This document shows positions 1-21,975 of a stretch of 64,000 nt of DNA, in pieces. How positions within the stretch are numbered: position 1 is the first letter of the stretch; each line of letters begins with the position of its first letter. This DNA comes from Allodiplogaster sudhausi (taxonomy: Eukaryota; Nematoda; Chromadorea; Rhabditida; Diplogasteridae): NCBI GenBank assembly GCA_945643635.1, contig CALZFC010000018.1:5789001-5853000 (forward strand), given 5' to 3'. Made by a program: the position numbers and the translations under genes. Under the pieces are notes generated by a model that was given only the letters and a program-made list of their open reading frames with translations, did not search any database and was not told the DNA's origin.

Positions 1-305
1 ATTTGTGCAGTAGGACTCGAAGACAGATGCGGCAAGTGAAAGTTGGGTATGGGGGAGGAGAGAGACTTTTGTGTCAAAAGTTGTGTGAAGTTTTACATCG
101 TCGGCAAAAAGAGTGCATTTTACATGAGGGAGTGTGGAAAAGTGTGATGGGAGGTCCGAAAGAAAGATATTAAAAAGAAGGGGAGACAAAACTGCACCCT
201 GAGGTACGCCACTAGTGGCCTGGATAGAATCTGAAAGAGAGTCGCGTACACGCACCCTGAACGATCAACCTGAAAGGAAAGATGATATCCACTTTAAGAG
301 ATTGC

Positions 306-454
306 CGATTTTTTTTTCGTGTTTTTGCTCCATAGCTTTAAATGGGGCGCCCAAATGGCCGATGAAGGAAGAGTGAGGGCGAGCTTTTTTCCTACTTTAT
401 GCTCATAATTCAAGCGAAATATGGCTAATATATTCTATTACATGTTAATTTTGC
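306..454. repeat. Copy A of a roughly 147-bp segment duplicated in a PLAA intron
   Basis: From CGA plus a T tract through to AATTTTGC this segment matches 9804-9953 base for base, apart from one T in the homopolymer. It sits inside the reverse transcriptase frame of LINE copy 1: the RT reads HKLQ just upstream and IGNLLKWISSF just downstream, so it is an insertion. On the minus strand it ends in an A tract, as SINEs do. I could not identify a target-site duplication. Confidence 0.85.
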
Positions 455-2385
455 CTTGTAATTTATGTATCAATTTCTCGTGTGTAACAGTATCAAATGC
501 CTTGGCTAAATCATAATAGAGAATGTCTGTACACTTCTTTTGATCTATTCCTCTAGTCCAGTCTTCTGTACATTGCAACAAATTTGACTCTACCGATCTT
601 CTCGATCGAAAACCGTGTTGGTTCTCTGGTATAATTCCATTCAATCGGCACCACCATAACAGTTTAGGACGAAGACAACGCTCTAGAACTTTGGATGGGG
701 CGGGAGAGAGAGTGATTGGGCGGTAATCAGAAACAGATGTGGGACTGGGTGTTTTATTGATTGGGACAACTATTCCTTGTTTCCAGAGATCAGGAGAGAC
801 AAATTAAATACATAACTCAGTGGTATGGCCAGTGATCTGCTACAACGCTTGTACACGATTTGAGGTATGCCTTCCGAGGAAGTAGAAAAAGAGGACTTTA
901 GACGGCTGAGCTCTCTTGCAACTGCATGAGGTAGGATAACAATATCAGTTAGGCAGTGATGCAATGATCTGGCAGGCGAGAATGCGGGGAGAGAATGATT
1001 ATCACAGACAAAAACAGAACCGAAATAGTGTGCCAGGGCGTTTGCTTTAGCAAGATCACCAATGCATTGGACACCGGAGGAGTCCAAAAGTGAGCCGATA
1101 GTGGGCTTTCGCTTTAGACGACATCCAACAAAAGAGTGGAGGCGCTTAGTGCATTTGAGTAATCGAGATTCTAGGCCCTTATTAAACTTGGAGATCAGAG
1201 TACTTAACTTAGCATTTAAACGTTTAAATTCAGAACGAACAGAGGCACAATTAAGCTTGGGGAAAAGAGAGGCTTTATGATCAAGAAGAGAGAGAATGTG
1301 ATCAGGATACTTACTACGAGAGAGGCGCCGGTGAGAAATTGGAGTGTGGTCGTGGAGAAGAGAACGCAAGATATTTAGAAAAAAGGAATAAAGCTCATCT
1401 ATGTTATCAAATTCACGAAAACATTCATACCAATCAATTGACAGCAAAGCATTGTTAACAGAATCATAATCTGTTTTTGAAAAATCATGGAATGGTTGAC
1501 TAAGGCTACTCGAAAGAGAGAGAGAGAGTTGAAAAGATACAGAGGAGTGGTCAGAGCTGGAAAAGGAGGGGCATACAATACAAGATGATACAGTGTCGGG
1601 GGAGGATATCACTACATCGAGGATATTATGATTTATGGTCGGGATAAGAACGTGCTGGACTAGGCAAAGATCAAAAACTAAATCAGCGAGTAACTTAGCT
1701 TGTGCATTAGAGGGGGCATTGGTCTTCCAGTCCACTGCTAAATTGAGGTCACCTGCTAATACAACGGAATGTGGGACTGCTAATAAGGTGTGAAGCGTGT
1801 CAAATAGGTTGGTGTTCTGGGCGGCAGAGGTGTTCGGCGGGCGGTAGCAAAGTACGACTCGGGTGACAGAGGCATCTACGGGAGAGGTTAAATCGATAGC
1901 AAGGAGGTCGCAGTTAGATTTCAGTGAAATGGGGACACGAGCTGCATCTAAGAATGAAGAGATAAGGATAACAACACCGCCGCCACGCTTTGCCTTACGA
2001 TCAGATCTAAGTATGGAAAAGGGGAGATCAGAAACTATTTCAGAATCAGAGATCTTATCAGAAAGCCACTATTCAGTCACCAGTACAATATCAGGTCTAT
2101 AGACAGAGAGGTATACATGCAATTCAGATAACTTATTAACAAGACTTCTAGCATTAAAGAGATGGACAGAAATGGAGGGGGTACCTGGAGCAGCTAGTTT
2201 CCCAGAGGGGAGGATCCAGCATGCGAGATCTGCATGGGCTGGCTGGACTGGGGAGTACTGGAAACGGCAGCCAGGGGGGGATGAGAGGGAAGAGGAGTAG
2301 GCTGAGTCAGTCTAACACCTCCCCTGATCTCATACTTCCTCCAGAGCTCGTCCCTGTACATGACCCAGCCGGATCCCGGTTCCGA

Positions 2386-3072
2386 TCAACGGAGATCGGC
2401 GAGCTGCTTGCGCAGACTGCGCCACCGGGCCCGTTCCTCTACCGTCATGCTCTTACGCACGTAGATGCCTTGCCAGCGGGCATCACCACGCAGTAAAGAT
2501 GCGCCTTTCAGCGCCTGGAGGTGATGGCCACGCGTGGGGAGCGTGACCTTGAGCAATCGGGGACTGTCTCCAGGCCGGCCCATCCGGAAAACCTTCTTTG
2601 CGCGGCACTCGACCCCGATCACTGCAAGGAGCTCAGCAACCGTGCTCTCATCCGCCACCTGACGAGCCTGCTGAGTGAGGTCGGCAGCCCCCTCCGGGAG
2701 GTTCGCGATAACGATGGAACGCTCCCGAAGGTGCTGTTCCACGATCGACTCACTAGCCGACGAGCCAGAGGGGAGAGGAGCGGAGGACGGAGGGAAAAGG
2801 GAGCGAGAGAGAGTGGCAGGTGGAGCAGCAGATGGAGAAATAGCGCCTGGGAGATGGGAAGGAGAGTGGATAGCAGATAGTTGTTCGACCGTGCGAGCCA
2901 TTAGCAGGAGAAGATTAGAGAAACCAGTCCATACCTCTTTATTCATGCCGCTGGGGACGTCCCTGGTGGCGAACTCGATCGACTCGGTGACAAGGGCGTT
3001 GAGAATGGACGGAAGAGAGGGAGACGAGGAAGCAGAGAGGGGATTAGGTGCTGTTCTCTTTTTAGGGGGCAT
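2386..3072 (-). CDS. ORF1 of LINE copy 1, nucleic-acid-binding protein
   Basis: An intact 228-codon frame starting MPPKKRTAPNP. Residues 1-110 are Ser/Pro-rich and low in complexity. Residues about 115-228 contain an RRM-like stretch: a RSIVIANLPE strand, then a helix, then VFRMGR and LLKVTLPT strands, ending with IYVRKSMT and an Arg-rich helix. LINE ORF1 proteins of this type bind element RNA and act as chaperones; that role is inferred from the family. The stop at 2386 is followed by sequence that still looks coding for about 60 codons (for example GSGWVMYRDELW in another frame), so the ORF may originally have been longer. No cellular function is expected. Confidence 0.6.
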   Translation of the reverse strand: MPPKKRTAPNPLSASSSPSLPSILNALVTESIEFATRDVPSGMNKEVWTGFSNLLLLMARTVEQLSAIHSPSHLPGAISPSAAPPATLSRSLFPPSSAPLPSGSSASESIVEQHLRERSIVIANLPEGAADLTQQARQVADESTVAELLAVIGVECRAKKVFRMGRPGDSPRLLKVTLPTRGHHLQALKGASLLRGDARWQGIYVRKSMTVEERARWRSLRKQLADLR

Positions 3073-3135
3073 GATGACTTGGATGGGCGTTCAGGAAAAA
3101 AAAGGAACGGAGCAAGGGGTCAGCAGCCGACTCTC

Positions 3136-3905
3136 GTGAAGAGAGAAGGCCAGAGTGAAGAGAGAAGGCCAGAGTGAAGAGGGAAGGCCAGAGTGAAGAG
3201 AGAAGGCCAGAGTGAAGAGAGAAGGCCAGAGTGAAGAGAGAAGGCCAGAGTGAAGAGAGAAGGCCAGAGTGAAGAGAGAAGGCCAGAGTGAAGAGAGAAG
3301 GCCAGAGTGAAGAGAGAAGGCCAGAGTGAAGAGAGAAGGCCAGAGTGAAGAGAGAAGGCCAGAGTGAAGAGAGAAGGCCAGAGTGAAGAGGGAAGGCCAG
3401 AGTGAAGAGAGAAGGCCAGAGTGAAGAGAGAAGGCCAGAGTGAAGAGAGAAGGCCAGAGTGAAGAGAGAAGGCCAGAGTGAAGAGGGAAGGCCAGAGTGA
3501 AGAGAGAAGGCCAGAGTGAAGAGAGAAGGCCAGAGTGAAGAGAGAAGGCCAGAGTGAAGAGAGAAGGCCAGAGTGAAGAGAGAAGGCCAGAGTGAAGAGA
3601 GAAGGCCAGAGTGAAGAGGGAAGGCCAGAGTGAAGAGAGAAGGCCAGAGTGAAGAGAGAAGGCCAGAGTGAAGAGAGAAGGCCAGAGTGAAGAGAGAAGG
3701 CCAGAGTGAAGAGAGAAGGCCAGAGTGAAGAGAGAAGGCCAGAGTGAAGAGGGAAGGCCAGAGTGAAGAGAGAAGGCCAGAGTGAAGAGAGAAGGCCAGA
3801 GTGAAGAGAGAAGGCCAGAGTGAAGAGAGAAGGCCAGAGTGAAGAGAGAAGGCCAGAGTGAAGAGGGAAGGCCAGAGTGAAGAGAGAAGGCCAGAGTGAA
3901 GAGAA
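3136..3905. repeat. 19-bp minisatellite, about 40 copies
   Basis: Tandem copies of GAAGAGAGAAGGCCAGAGT. A single A-to-G variant (GAGGGAAGG) recurs at about 3178, 3387, 3482, 3615, 3748 and 3862, that is, every 5, 6, 7 or 11 units, which suggests block-wise expansion. Because 19 is not a multiple of 3, long open frames appear with a 19-residue period (three repeat units); these are not genes. The array ends exactly where the ORF2 homology of LINE copy 2 begins, and lies 64 bp upstream of ORF1 of LINE copy 1. Confidence 0.97.
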
Positions 3906-5248
3906 AATGCAGTCTTTATATGTGCCACTCTCGATCTCTTGTTAACAAAGTTGGTGAACTCTCTATTCTCTTATTACAATCATTTGCTATCATTGCTGTA
4001 GTTGAAACTTGGCTCTCTTCCTCAATCCCTGACAATTTCCTTCTAAATGGTTCTTCCGATTTTAATGTTATTCGCCAAGCACGCTCTAGAAAAAAGGGCG
4101 GCGGTGTTGCACTTTTTGTCCGCTCTACTATTTCGACCAAGACCTTTACCTCCCTAACTATTGCAAATGCCTTTGAATTACTCGCTGTCGATGTCAATTT
4201 TAACGATGATCTCATCCGTATTATAGTAGTTTATCGTGCTCCTAGTTGTTCTGCAGAACACAATTCAACTTTAGTTAATCGTCTGCACGATCTATCTACC
4301 TGTCCACACCCTTCTATTATTCTTGGCGACTTTAACTACCCGGATATACCCTGGCATCTGTCTCCTTCCTCTCCTACTTTATCTCTCGCCGCACCATCTA
4401 GAGTTTTCTACGATTTCACTCTCTCTTCCTCTTTTGCTCAACTTACGCCTTCCCCGACTTGGAACCAACACGTTCTAGACCTTATTTTATCAAATACCCC
4501 TTCTCTTATTTCAAACATATCTGATACACCTCCATTCTACACCTCGGACCACTCGTCCGTTCAAGCCACTCTAGCCCTATCCCACGCTAAACCCTCATAT
4601 ACAATTGTCAAGGATTATTCCAAAGTAGACCAGTTAGCTGCTTCATCTTACCTTTTGCTCTTTGATTTTCCTACTCCTTTTAATGCTCTCTCTAATATAG
4701 ATGACATGTACTCCTCGCTTTCTTCTGCTCTTCAAGCAATCGATGTCCCTTTCAAGCGTGTCAGTGCCCACGGCTTTCGTACCCCTGACCATATCCGTAG
4801 ATTTCAGTATAAGCGCTTCGACCTTTGGCTAGCCTCCCTTTCAGCTGACACTGACCAGTCCCGCGCCGCCTTCGCTTCAGCTAATTCTCGATATTGCAAT
4901 GCTGTTGACAAGTACACACGTAACGTAGAAAAACATGCTGTCCTGTCTCAGAATAAGAACCTCTTTTTTCGCTACATCAGGTCTCGCACGTCCAGTAAAC
5001 CACGTGGTGTAGATACCCTCCTAGATACCTCCGGAACTGATTGTTACTCTGACTCTTCTAAGGCCGACCTTTTAGCCTCAACATTTGCAAGTAGCTTTAC
5101 CTTAGATGATGGCTCTCTCCCTCCTCTCCTTCCAATCCGTCACCAGCCAACTCCTCCTCCGCTCTTCTCTTTAGTCTTTGCTAGACATGATATTTGTCGT
5201 CTAATCGAGACCTGGCCCAACTCCTCTTGCCAGACCCCAGCCGCGGCA
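3896..5248 (+). pseudogene. LINE ORF2, 5' half: EEP endonuclease and linker
   Basis: The open frame runs from the minisatellite edge through the complete EEP-like region (about residues 5-220) and the linker, and stops inside the inserted element. Endonuclease signatures include the ETW block, GGGVALFVR, the GDFN metal-binding block and the C-terminal SDHSS. The first residues are minisatellite sequence, so the natural start codon has been lost. Joined across the insertion, the reading frame carries straight on at 5789 (GATCAC), which shows that the DNA element arrived after the LINE. Confidence 0.8.
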
Positions 5249-5780
5249 TTAATCTTACCGTTTGTCCAAGACATGTCAAGCACAATCGGTCATGACCGTT
5301 CTTGGTCATAACCATGTCAAGGACACGTCAAGGACATGTCATGGACACCTGCGCATATGCGCGTTAAAATACTTTTTTGACATTTTCAGCTCTTTTTTTT
5401 CAGCAACAAAAAAAAACAAAAAAAACAAAACGATGATACCTTTCCTTTGACAGCGTATGTCGTAAACTGGGTCGCATGCCATAATCTGTCCGGGACATCG
5501 GTAGTAACCGCGAGCGTGTCACTCTGTGCTCTCCGCGTTTATGCACTCTCTCGCTATGGTCATGACCACGTAAGGGACAAGCCCACAAAAGTGTCCATGA
5601 CCATTGAGATTTTTTTTCTTTTTTGTCCAGGACACGTCCAGGACATGTCTTAGACATGTCCTAGACCCCTGTGTATTAAGATAGGCAGAAGTGGATGTGT
5701 CCAGGACATGTGTTCGTTTTATTTTGGAACGGTCATGACCGATTGTCCTTGACATGCCTTGGACAAACTTCAAGATTAAT
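5249..5780. mobile_element. 532-bp inverted-repeat DNA element (non-autonomous) inside LINE copy 2
   Basis: The ends are inverted repeats. Left end: TTAATCTT, a 3-base difference, then GTTTGTCCAAG and on through CATGTCAAG to GGTCATGACCGTTC. The right end is its reverse complement with few mismatches over about 45 bp. The interior is full of the palindromic words GACATGTC and GGTCATGACC. The flanks carry GCCGCGGC (5240-5247) and GCTGCGGC (5781-5788), a probable 8-9 bp target duplication with one mismatch; removing the element and one flank restores the LINE reading frame. An 8-bp duplication would fit hAT, 9 bp a Mutator-like element. The TTAA at both ends would otherwise suggest piggyBac. Confidence 0.8.
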
Positions 5781-7146
5781 GCTGCGGCAGATCACTTTAA
5801 TCTCTTATTAATTAAGAAACTGGCCATTCCAATTAGCGAGGCACTTGAATATTTTAGACTATTCTTTCGTTACGTCCACAGTCCCCTCTATCTGGAAGTC
5901 TTCAGTTGTTATCCCCATTAAGAAAAAAGCACCCTATTCAAATCCCACAAATTATCGCCCTATTTCAATTACTTGTATGTTTTCACGCCTTTTTGAAAAG
6001 CTTCTGTGTTGTAGACTTCACTCATGGTGCATCGATGCTAGTATTCTTCCGGATGAACAATATGGTTTTAGGCCCAAAAGGTCTATCGAATTCCAACTCT
6101 TAGATTGCCTTGAACACTGGACCTCCGCCTTGCATAATATAAACGTCACCGATATTGTTTATTTCGACCATGCGCTAGCCTTTGACCGTGTTTCACATCC
6201 AAAACTTTTACACAAACTTGCTCTTCTCTCTTTTCCCACCAAAGTTATCTCTTGGATCTCAGCGTTTCTGGCCAAACGATCATATGTAGTTCGTCTAGCC
6301 TCCTCCCTCTCTCGTCCCCTGCCTGTTACCAGCGGCATCCCCCAAGGAACTGTCATTGGCCGCCTTCTCTTCATTCTGTATACTAGCGATCTCCCCTCAC
6401 TTATTGCTACTCATTTTGTACACTCTCGCTGTTTTGCAGACGATACTAAGATCTTTCACTCTTTTCTTCCTTCTGCACCCCGTAATTCTCTCCAGTCTGC
6501 CATAGACGAAGTTTCCGCTTGGGCCAATCGCTGGCAGCTCCCACTAGCCATAGATAAATGCGCAGTTCTTCACATAGGCTCTAAGAACCCCAAGTGTCCC
6601 TACTTCCTAAACGGATCTGTGCTTAGATCAGTTGATTCTGCTCGCGACTTAGGAATACTTATTGACTCTAGGCTCTCTTTTTCCTCGCATTGCTCCTTAT
6701 TAGCCAATAAAGCTTTAGCAAAAGCTCATCCCATCCTCCGCTCCCTTCGTTCTCGCAATAAGGATGTTCTTGTCTTCGCATATGTTACTTATATCCGTCC
6801 AATTTTAGAGACTTCTTCTACAGTTTTCTCCCCTCGCCTGAAAAAGGACATTCTAAGTTTAGAGAAGGCCCAGAATTACTTCACCCGGATAATTTTTCGC
6901 CGTTGTCTAGGATTTTCCAAAGATGAACTCCCCAATAGCCATACTCGCAATCAGATCCTCTCGATCCCCTCGCTCCAGTCCCGTCGTGATCACACTGATT
7001 TTACTCTTGCTCGTAGACTTATTTTTGGTCACCGCCGTATTTCTGATCTCAATTGCCATCATTTCCACTTCCACAATTCTCGAACCAGAGGTCTCTCTTT
7101 CAAATTAGCCTATCCCACCAGTCACTCCTCAATCCGTAATCATTGA
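5781..7146 (+). pseudogene. LINE ORF2, 3' half: reverse transcriptase and C-terminal region
   Basis: This is the continuation of LINE copy 2 after the DNA element. A short stretch up to 5845 is displaced in frame; from there a 433-codon frame covers the RT fingers, palm and thumb and a C-terminal region ending at 7146. The catalytic FADD box at 6433-6444 is intact. The motif A region reads YFDHALAFD, with the first catalytic Asp kept. Although this half is open, the element as a whole cannot encode a complete ORF2. Confidence 0.8.
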
Positions 7147-7329
7147 TTTTTTATCCGCGCCGCAAAGGCATTTAATCGAATAGCCAAAGACTGCACTCTC
7201 TCTAATGTTACAATATCGTCCCCTTGATCGTTTTATAATTTGATGTTATTTCCGCATACTACATATTATATTATCACCCACGTGTGCTACTAATTATGCA
7301 CCGTAAATAAAGAAAGAAAAGAAAGAAAG

Positions 7330-8130
7330 TCTTGGTGGAAGCTGTATTGGCCGAAGTCGTTGTTGGGCTGCAATGTATGTACATACATTCCTTTTGTAGA
7401 GGCAGCCTTAGGCTAAAACCAATTAAAGTTTGATGTTGTAATCATCTCGATCTGACTCGTATCTCCCATCGCAGACTCTTTTCATGAGTAGCTAGCTATA
7501 TCCACGTAATTGTTATAATTACAATACTAGCCTACAAGAGTCTCATATTGCTAAACATAGAATTAGACTCCCTAACATGGCAGTGGACGTCGTCATTGGC
7601 TCAATGGTTGTGGAAGTTGTACTGGCCAAAGTCGTTGTTGGGCTGCAATGAATGTACCTTTTGTAGAGACAGCCTTAGACTATAACCAAGCAAAGTTTGA
7701 TGTTGTAATCACCTCCATCTGGCTCTCTTCATGATATTCCGCCGACATACCTTGGCGTTGTCGATGTAGTCGTAGTTGGCGTGCTTGTCGTAGCTGTGCT
7801 AAAGGGGGTAAATTAGAAATATTTCATATCATTTTTCTTTATTTTATGTAAATTTTATCCCAAAAAGGCCGAATATGCATATATTTTTTCTACACATTTT
7901 TCTAGTAATTGATTCATTTCCCGTCCTGCCGACATACCTAGTCGTGGTCGATGTAGTCGTGGTTGGCTTGCTTGTCGTACTGGAGCTATAAAGCGAGTAA
8001 ATTTGACATAATTGATTGAATTTTCTTATTTTATATAAATTTAATTTCAAAAATACCGAATTTCCAATTGGAATTTTATCTTGTTGACATTCGAATTCCT
8101 TGGAAAATATAAGTTGAAAGTGAATCATGA
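7330..8130 (-). pseudogene. Duplicated Thr/Ser-rich exon-like segments, probably a truncated mucin-like gene
   Basis: Four minus-strand segments encode Thr/Ser-rich peptides and are flanked by AG and, where visible, GT. Two near-identical 48-nt segments (about 7938-7985 and 7754-7801) each read like TTSKPTTTTSTTT and end at GTATGTCGGC. Two others (about 7573-7648 and 7330-7371) start CCCAACAACGACTT after TTGCAG. The surrounding intron sequence is duplicated too (7738-7876 with 7925-8065; 7331-7452 with 7610-7727). The last segment runs directly into the 3' tail of LINE copy 2, so the rest of the gene may have been displaced. No start or stop was found; treat this as a gene fragment. Confidence 0.4.
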
Positions 8131-8900
8131 GAATTTGGAAATAACTTGAGCATTAACAGACTTTCGTTTATTTGTATTAATTTTTGTGCGCTTCATAAAA
8201 TATGTAAATTTAATATTTCCACTGCTCGTCTAAACCATAAATGTGTCACGTTTGAGACCTGAATTGGGAAGATCTATTATAGTGTTCATCTGTTCTAATT
8301 AGTATACTGTAACGCCGTTTACGTTTCTTAAAATTCAGATGCATTTCGAAAAAAATACGCACTAAAACTGTTTTGTCATCGCAATTTCACGCAATTTTAA
8401 ATATCTTTCGAGCTTATTTCTTATTCGGTTTCAGACATGAGTATGTCTGTTCTTCCTGGACAGCTTGGTATTCATTTGCATCGATTTGCTCTTTTCTTCT
8501 TCTTTTCAAATTCAACCAATCTCTCTTTCGTTGAACGCCCGCTATTCTGCTATTCCTTAACGATATTTGAGGCTTCGTTCTTGTTTACCGATGATATGAT
8601 GCTTGTTATAGCTTTCTACGAAAAAAAGAGGAACTCGCGCTCTTTCGCTCTTAGTCATTCTAATAAAAAAGGGAAGAAAAATAGTAAATGAAAGTTTTTC
8701 CTCGCATTCCAGTTCTTTCTCGTTCCATGACAACTGTTTTCAACAAATATATCTTCTATTAATCTTTAGAAGCTATTTCCTGGTCGATTTCGTATAAAAA
8801 TACCATTGCCAGTTTCGTCATCTTTTTTTCGCTTGTTGTTATCGCTTCATTTCTTCTCAGGAATATAGAATGTAATATATCTTATTTAAAATTTTTTTTT

Positions 8901-8910
8901 CCTCTTTCAG
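8901..8910 (+). promoter_or_regulatory. Probable trans-splice acceptor of PLAA
   Basis: CCTCTTTCAG lies 24 bases before the PLAA start codon, with no convincing upstream exon. This is the usual placement of a nematode spliced-leader acceptor. Confidence 0.5.
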
Positions 8911-8934
8911 AAGCCTCTATCACAACCATCCAGG

Positions 8935-20147
<11,213 letters not shown>

Positions 20148-21010
20148 ACTGCCGAAGACGAACCAAAACTCTTACCGTAATCCAGGAACGGGCCGTGTTT
20201 TAGAGAAATATAATTATTGATTGATTTCCGTCCCTTATAGCCTGTATTCACGTCTAGAGTATACGTCGAGCGCTTTTCTTTCCCGAACTATACGGAAGAA
20301 CTTGTCGCTTTGGAGGAGTTGCGATAAGTGCGCCTAAGCCAGCGAGATATGGATATTAAAGTTAATGTCTACTTTCTGCTTGACTTCGCTATGGTATTAT
20401 GGCTCCGTTCAATTTATCTACTCGTCCTATGCAGTAGCTGAGTTATTTTTGCTATTCTCGTATTTATGATTCCTTTGCAAAGACCTGGTGTTCTACGACT
20501 TATATGGTGTGCGTGTGTTATATATTGAGTATATTATGTCTGCAATTGAATTAGCTTTTGAAAGAACGGTAATCAATAAATATTTGATTAGTAGGAATAA
20601 TTTTGTATTGCCTGCAAAATATGGGAAAATCCTCGATGTGTTAAATGAGTATGGAATGAGCAAATAATTTAACGGTTATTAGGGGAGATTTTGAATTCGA
20701 GTAACTCTGGGGGACAAGAAAGCCCGAGGAGATCACGGAGTGTAATGGTTACGTGTTCAGATAGGAAACTAGGCATTTGTGCAACGGAAAATGCCACTTG
20801 GGGATCGAGTTTCACGTACATGACTCCCTTACTGAATGCTGGTACTCGAGAAGAGCGGTTTTAGATTTAAGCTAACGTCAGTAAACTTGAAGGCAACAGA
20901 AAAACATCCATGACTAACCTCAGACAAGGCAATTTATTGCATTATTTATATGAGCCATTGGAAAGAAGTGAAATATACATATTTCCAATCACTTTGTAAT
21001 CATCAAACCT
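20148..21010. other. PLAA 3' UTR and intergenic spacer
   Basis: AATAAA occurs at about 20575 and could serve PLAA polyadenylation. I see no further gene, RNA or repeat before the small-RNA cluster. Confidence 0.5.
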
Positions 21011-21014
21011 TTTC

Positions 21015-21100
21015 ATTAGCCACGCCCAGTCGCGATAAAAAGAATCGCGTAGAGGCGGGCTTCCAAAAATTTGTCTATGTCTAGAAATTTCTAGAATGTC
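21015..21100 (-). ncRNA. SmY-like small nuclear RNA candidate 1
   Basis: Read on the minus strand: a hairpin with a TCTAGA/TCTAGA stem and AATT loop (21095-21080), then an Sm-type site AATTTTTGG (21071-21063), then a terminal stem-loop (21061-21018). The terminal stem pairs AGCC with GGCT, CGCC with GGCG, and CGCGAT with ATCGCG. Relative to candidate 6, the middle stem has changed from CACC/GGTG to CGCC/GGCG, a compensated pair. Hairpin, Sm site and hairpin is the architecture of nematode SmY RNAs. Confidence 0.6.
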
Positions 21101-21404
21101 GAAGAGGCGATGAAAGATGTTAGATAACCCCGTGTGGCGCACCCTAGAATTGCCACGTATCCCAATAGTCGCTGCTGCTCCAGTTGGCGAGTCGACCTCA
21201 AGAATTAGTGGGAGGGAGGGGAGATATAGTAGTATCTGTCTTTATGTAGATACATACAAAGCTCGATCCGTGTATGTTTCTAGAGCTACATGAAATTAAC
21301 TTTTAGCTCCCTTTCTCTCGATTTGTATTCTTCTTAAAACATTATATGTCGGTATACAATGAATAATAAAAAATAAAAATCTTTTTTATTACGTTTCCTT
21401 CTAA

Positions 21405-21500
21405 ATTAGCCGCAGTATGTTCGCGAGCGAGCGCGTACTAGGAGGGCTTCCAAAAATTCATATTACATTTTCCAATAATAGTGTGCCCAATCTGGACAAC
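21405..21500 (-). ncRNA. SmY-like small nuclear RNA candidate 2
   Basis: Sm site AATTTTTGG at 21458-21450, followed on the minus strand by a terminal stem-loop (21448-21408) with AGCC/GGCT, AGTA/TACT and CGCG/CGCG pairings. The 5' hairpin is weak (ATTA/TAAT pairing), and the upstream block shared by candidates 3-6 is not clearly present. This is the most diverged copy and may be inactive. Confidence 0.45.
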
Positions 21501-21892
21501 ACTCGATTTCACTTGCCCACTAGGGAGAAAGCATTCTTGCACCCTAGACTTGACGGCTATTCGAAAGAACGTGTCAACGTGCGTTACGACTCACCCGGTC
21601 AATGCCAACTGGGAGAGGGAAGCATGTATATAGAGTTGGCCATTATGAACGCTTGTGTTATGAATGTACGAGGTCGCATTACGATCCAAGAGGAAAAAAC
21701 AATTACAATGATCTCTCCATCTCTGGTTTATTTATTTTAATTAGAAAAAAGAATATTTTACTTTATAATTTTTTTAAAATTAATATATGTAATCTTTAAT
21801 TTTGGTGAAAATGAAGAAAGAAACCAAAGTCATCCATTTTTATTCATATATGAAGCAGTGTGTAATTTGTGGAAAATAAATAGTCGCATTAG

Positions 21893-21975
21893 TTTTAGCC
21901 TCACCTAATTCGCGTCGAAACGCGTACGGGTGGGCTCGCAAAAATTTGTTCGGAATCCCATTCGGATTCCACACA
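21893..21975 (-). ncRNA. SmY-like small nuclear RNA candidate 3
   Basis: A perfect 7-bp hairpin (GGAATCC/GGATTCC, 21970-21952), then AAATTTTTGCG as the Sm-like site (21946-21938), then a terminal stem-loop 21936-21897 with AGCC/GGCT, CACC/GGTG and CGCGT/ACGCG pairs. The conserved upstream block (CGCCAAGTATAGGTTGCTGC) lies about 55 bases upstream of the predicted 5' end, at about 22022-22041. Confidence 0.62.

Larger units (their letters stand above)
1..3072 (-). mobile_element. Degenerate non-LTR retrotransposon (LINE), copy 1, cut by the window edge
   Basis: Reading the minus strand gives the standard LINE order: an ORF1 (3072-2386), an endonuclease/exonuclease/phosphatase (EEP) domain (about 2160-1500), a linker, and a reverse transcriptase running off the window at base 1. 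The RT core is recognisable: a YYDLAKAFD block near 530, SGVPQGAVLSP near 215-190, and FADD at 97-108. The copy is dead. There is an in-frame stop at 2069-2071 where the EEP domain should read ET-W, a single-base frameshift near 790-800 between the linker and the RT start, a stop in the RT after the 306-454 insertion, and the insertion itself. The endonuclease type and the FADD core place it among jockey/CR1-like elements; the exact clade needs a tree. It lies head-to-head with LINE copy 2 across a minisatellite. Confidence 0.85.
3905..7328 (+). mobile_element. Non-LTR retrotransposon (LINE), copy 2, 5'-truncated and interrupted
   Basis: ORF2 begins inside the EEP domain (RSLVNKVGEL, then ETWLSSSIPDN, GDFNYPDIPW and SDHSS motifs) at about 3917. 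It is broken by the DNA element at 5249-5780 and resumes as a reverse transcriptase to the stop at 7146. RT blocks seen: NYRPISI (about 5953), YGFRPKRS (about 6060), YFDHALAFDRVSH in place of the usual YFD-AKAFD, SGIPQGTV (about 6335) and FADDT (6433-6444). The 3' end is a short tail with an AATAAA-like site and an AAAGAAAG tract at 7304-7328. ORF1 is missing. The sequence is related to copy 1 but clearly divergent, so the pair is not a simple inverted duplication. Confidence 0.88.

Noticed and set aside
3136..3905. CRISPR-like appearance of regular short repeats
   Set aside because: Units are contiguous with no unique spacers, and the DNA is eukaryotic. The same holds for the 21-bp array.
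3062..3928. 288-codon repetitive frame on the minus strand
   Set aside because: It is the translation of the 19-bp minisatellite; no conserved non-repeat domain accompanies it.
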